Source of the DNA: Geobacteraceae bacterium | Lineage (GTDB): Bacteria > Desulfobacterota > Desulfuromonadia > Geobacterales > Pseudopelobacteraceae | Direction: 5' to 3' | DNA length: 64,000 bases | NCBI GenBank assembly: GCA_016720395.1 | Contig: JADKKR010000005.1 | Location: 186,001 to 250,000 of the forward strand | Shown: positions 61,901 through 64,000 of the stretch, piece after piece | Numbering within the stretch: position 1 is the first letter of the stretch | Layout of the letters: every line of letters begins with the position of its first letter | Translations under genes and position numbers: made by a program | Notes under the pieces: generated by a model | Seen by the model: the letters and a program-made list of their open reading frames with translations, nothing else | What the model was told of the DNA's origin: nothing | Database searches by the model: none

Positions 61901-64000
61901 ATTTTACGGATGGCGGCGTGCAGGTCAGTGTTGAAACGTGGACAAAGAATGTCGGCGATATTGAAGGCTTAACCGGAAGAAACCTTGGATTGGGTGGCTG
62001 CCAGGTTACTGCAGCCGGGACATGCACAAGTCCCATGGGTACTGCCTATACTGTAACCAATCTCGGAAGAGTTATCCAGACGGGAAGAGACAATTCCTAT
62101 CTCGTTGCCGGTCTGTCATATTATGCACATATGAGTGACCTGCGTCCCGATCTCGCAGCAAAGCAGAATTTGACCACCTACATGATCGATACCCAGGAAC
62201 CCCAGAACAACATGGTGGTGGGTCCCAGAAACATGCTCTATCTGGCTGCAAAATACGGAGGATTTGAAGACAAGGACGAAAATGGACGCCCCTATTTGAA
62301 TGCCTCGTGCGGCGGCGTCAGCGCCTCCCCGAATGTCCTTTGTTCAGAGTGGGATGCTGACAACGATGGCTCGCCGGATAATTATTTCTTTGCCTCGGAT
62401 TCAGCAAAAGTCGAGACAAGTCTTTACAAGGCGTTTTCAAGTATCCTCAATCGTGCTACCTCCGGCACAGCAGCAGCAGTTGCCAACAATCGCAGCGGCG
62501 AGCGCGGAGCTAACATCATTCAGGCCCTGTTCTATCCTCAATGGCCGTCTGACATGGGAATAAAGTGGCTGGGGGATGTTCAGGCACTTTGGTTCTACCT
62601 TGATCCGATCGTAAAATTCAGCGGTATTTTCGAGGATAGCGACCATGACCGGGAGTTGAACCTTGCCGCTGACCGGACACCAGGAACTGATGCCACCACG
62701 GTGAACGCCCTGTGGAAGGCCGGACCTGAGCTTCATGCCAGGACGGCATCCACCCGTAATATCTACACGCTGTTAAGTGCCACTGAAATGGCTCTTACCA
62801 ACACAGCCAACAGTTTTGAAATAGCAAACACAGCTGGTCTCAAGCCTTTGATGGATATCAGTTCATTGACAGACACCGATGCCCAGGCGGTGATCAACTA
62901 TGTCCGCGGGGTAGACAGTGGTACGTATCGCTCCCGTACCGTCCTGAATAACGGCATCACAAGAGTCTGGAAGCTGGGGGATGTCATTAATTCGACACCA
63001 CAGATTCAGGCGGGAGAGCCGGTCAATAACTACCATCTGGATTATGGAGATCAGGAATACAAGAAATATATCCAATCCACGAACTACAAAGCCAGAAACT
63101 TTGTCTATGCCGGCTCGAATGACGGCATGCTGCACGCATTTCGTCTTGGCCAGGTACAGCGTATAAATGACCCTGACAACGTCTACAGGATAGCTTCAAT
63201 CATCGATGAAACCGATCTTGGCAAGGAGGAATGGGCTTTCATTCCGAAGAATGCCCGACCGTATCTAAAAAACTGCGCTGACAGCAATTACTGTCACCAG
63301 TACCTGGTTGACGGCACTCCATTCCTGCTGGATGCATCGATCAACTTATATTCCGGATGCACTGCAACCAATTATTGGGATTGCAAGCGTAAAACCACGT
63401 ATAGCGGTATTACAACCAATCTTGATACCTCCCAGACCAGTTGGAGGTCGATCATGATTGGCAGTATGGGTTTGGGCGGAGCTAATCGCGAAGGCAACTG
63501 CAATGAGACTCTTTCGCCCGACGCAGATGCTACCAATAACGCTGATTGTATCAAGACACCGGTTGCCGGCAGTGGTTATTCCTCCTATTTCGCTCTCGAT
63601 GTTACCGCCCCGCTGGCACCTGTGCATATGTGGGAGTTCTCCGACGGTGCCCTGCCTGTTGCCGACAGGGGTCTTGGCCTTACCACGCCGGGTCCTGTAG
63701 CCGTGAGGATTAATTCAGTGTCCGGTACCCCTCTTCGGGCCGACAAAACGACCAACGGCAGATGGTTTTCCGTGTTTGCATCAGGCCCTACTGGAAAAAT
63801 TGACGCAGGAACTAAGCAGTTTCTCGGACGGTCCGATCAGAACCTCAAGCTTTATGTCGTCGATATCGGCACAGACGCTAATAGTTCAACTCCTGACTGG
63901 GAGTTTGTCCGATGCACCACTGCCGGCGAGATTAACTGTAACTACTGGGTCATTGACACCGGTATCAAGTATGCGTTTGCCAATGCACTGATAAACTCCA
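58903..64000 (+). CDS. PilY1-like type IV pilus tip/adhesin protein (3' end outside window)
   Basis: The frame is open from the ATG at 58903 (GAGGTGAG upstream) to the window end, at least 1,699 residues. A signal peptide (about 1-38, ending AHA|IRL) is followed by a beta-rich N-terminal domain, then about four bacterial Ig-like/GTISP repeats (residues about 205-545, such as AGTGGTISPAGTTAV). A von Willebrand A-like part follows, but the metal site normally DxSxS reads SVESP at 574-578. A calcium loop DADNDGSPD is at 1151-1159. The PilY1 beta-propeller starts near 1290 (GDVINSTPQIQAG, NFVYAGSNDGMLHAFRLG). Many Cys pairs suggest disulfide bonds, fitting the DsbC-like gene upstream. Probably part of a type IV pilus or type II-like surface assembly. 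Confidence 0.9.
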   Translation, partial: MKTGVWTRITDWSRCFMVAAIMLLCGLFMCATDAHAIRLDIKFNTGTAIPGDINTNLPTGNNSNPGDANFKYVTLFSETPPAENSTTMQDTYATAGTWYPFANVYYRPDFATTAEIQANATGRLKVRTSRTTDSFDVELWHYSAAGTKVAQLGNTVTVNGATNNTNRDIAFSNAAYTLPAGDLLLMQVRFRPNNNGDYGRILCNTGDESYINVGIKFNIVSSAGAGGTISGPATTPGTAAVDYKSDQTYVATANAGQSILTFTVDGVSVPAAVGQTSFTYTGPAVTGVRSNHTIDVQFQAASGSFNVAPGTGGCITVQGYGACPGTTLGPPPWAGGTTYSYPTVTGTYIFDVVPDAGYGIEQVLINGVDQGVPLGQTTLWSTAPLTLTTGATVNLTASFLPYINVTSSAGTGGTISPAGTTAVLRGQAVTFDVVPDNGYRILSITDNGVDQGNTSPYTITNVTGPHDVVVTFKRVYYITAIAGPNGTISPIGDVAVDAGTSRNFSFSPDSGFRVNDVLIDGTSVGAVSTYTFTNIAADHSIEVIFIDAPVPSTYCAVPAFITTPAPPNVMLMLSVESPMEGAANPSVTCTGTPSAINYTCNSSGLGTYDNSRNYYGYFENYKCYTYSGSGASGLFTPSGVATNHQCGGTGWSGNMLNWSTMLAVDAFRKAFTGGNRVVDSTTETVLLGAVNDGNWFPANPTITNAEQYMPGLTGTGNTRTIMRRGAGVGFGVCNNGVNNCTVGRSGSGEAQWPTAGTNTANVYSLRIKACDSTGGVESRCNTTTNKPEGTIQKYMDKMRFSLISYAADNARERDGGVLREKMKWVGPLVGNGLKFHDASNTVVTCSTNAGCTNPEKEVNTDGTFVYNPDGASTGNSGLINYINKFAYASGYKNIDPISEMYYEVVRYFRNQTPSGSRYCDGLTEPNDNFPLYCNSSKTHARGWRDPSLYACSQNFVIAVNDANPHSDKRIPGTSFIAQAGSNEPGAGDWCGSARGSCDTDFTDGGVQVSVETWTKNVGDIEGLTGRNLGLGGCQVTAAGTCTSPMGTAYTVTNLGRVIQTGRDNSYLVAGLSYYAHMSDLRPDLAAKQNLTTYMIDTQEPQNNMVVGPRNMLYLAAKYGGFEDKDENGRPYLNASCGGVSASPNVLCSEWDADNDGSPDNYFFASDSAKVETSLYKAFSSILNRATSGTAAAVANNRSGERGANIIQALFYPQWPSDMGIKWLGDVQALWFYLDPIVKFSGIFEDSDHDRELNLAADRTPGTDATTVNALWKAGPELHARTASTRNIYTLLSATEMALTNTANSFEIANTAGLKPLMDISSLTDTDAQAVINYVRGVDSGTYRSRTVLNNGITRVWKLGDVINSTPQIQAGEPVNNYHLDYGDQEYKKYIQSTNYKARNFVYAGSNDGMLHAFRLGQVQRINDPDNVYRIASIIDETDLGKEEWAFIPKNARPYLKNCADSNYCHQYLVDGTPFLLDASINLYSGCTATNYWDCKRKTTYSGITTNLDTSQTSWRSIMIGSMGLGGANREGNCNETLSPDADATNNADCIKTPVAGSGYSSYFALDVTAPLAPVHMWEFSDGALPVADRGLGLTTPGPVAVRINSVSGTPLRADKTTNGRWFSVFASGPTGKIDAGTKQFLGRSDQNLKLYVVDIGTDANSSTPDWEFVRCTTAGEINCNYWVIDTGIKYAFANALINS

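Overview
The window reads as chromosomal DNA of a GC-rich, cytochrome-rich anaerobe of the Desulfuromonadales/Geobacteraceae type (Desulfobacterota). Four things point there: a conserved block kdsB-pyrG-kdsA-kdsD-kdsC-lptCAB-rpoN-hpf-hprK-rapZ-PTS; OmpB-like multicopper oxidases beside c-type cytochromes; a PilY1-like pilus tip protein; and small Fe-S/hemerythrin modules. The genus call is an inference from gene content only.

Region A (1-16146, all +) is an island of secreted redox proteins. It holds two consecutive ORFs that look like halves of one large multicopper oxidase, a diheme MauG/cytochrome c peroxidase-like protein, a YtkA-SCO1 copper protein, a cytochrome c/periplasmic-binding fusion (with an apparent frameshift after its signal peptide), a CHRD-domain protein with an odd heme motif, a parallel beta-helix protein and a secreted protein of unknown function. 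Four otherwise unrelated proteins (second oxidase half, peroxidase, CHRD protein, unknown protein) all end in 3-4 tandem copies of the same roughly 95-100-residue module, 13 copies in total. This is the best candidate in the window for an undescribed system: a set of redox enzymes sharing a surface-attachment, secretion or assembly tag.

Region B (16147-34623) is a surface polysaccharide locus. On + are a DegT-type aminotransferase and a second gene that begins with a near-identical 74-bp leader and an aminotransferase-like stub but continues as a FemAB-like acyltransferase. On - runs a long operon in the order dehydratase (FlaA1/CapD type), Wza-like exporter, Wzz-like chain-length protein, flippase, polymerase, glycosyltransferase, asparagine-synthetase-like amidotransferase, glycosyltransferase, PglC/WcaJ-type phosphoglycosyltransferase, acetyltransferase, short aminotransferase.

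Region C (35072-40565) is housekeeping and stress: dGTPase, a hypothetical protein, a YfbR-like nucleotidase, then on - a PP-loop thiouridylase-like enzyme and a four-gene cluster of DUF1858-like, Fe-S, hemerythrin and PAS proteins.

Region D (40798-57522, +) is a tightly packed run, many stops overlapping the next start: Kdo synthesis (kdsB, kdsA, kdsD, kdsC) with pyrG, lipopolysaccharide transport (lptC, lptA, lptB), sigma-54 (rpoN), ribosome hibernation factor, HPr kinase, RapZ, a PTS IIA-HPr-enzyme I phosphorelay without visible sugar permease, prepilin peptidase and a histidine kinase/sigma-54 activator pair.

Region E (57721-64000, +) encodes a DsbC-like protein carrying an extra heme-type CXXCH, a small secreted protein, and the first roughly 1,700 residues of a PilY1-like protein that runs off the end. 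No tRNA, rRNA, CRISPR array, transposase or prophage gene was seen.
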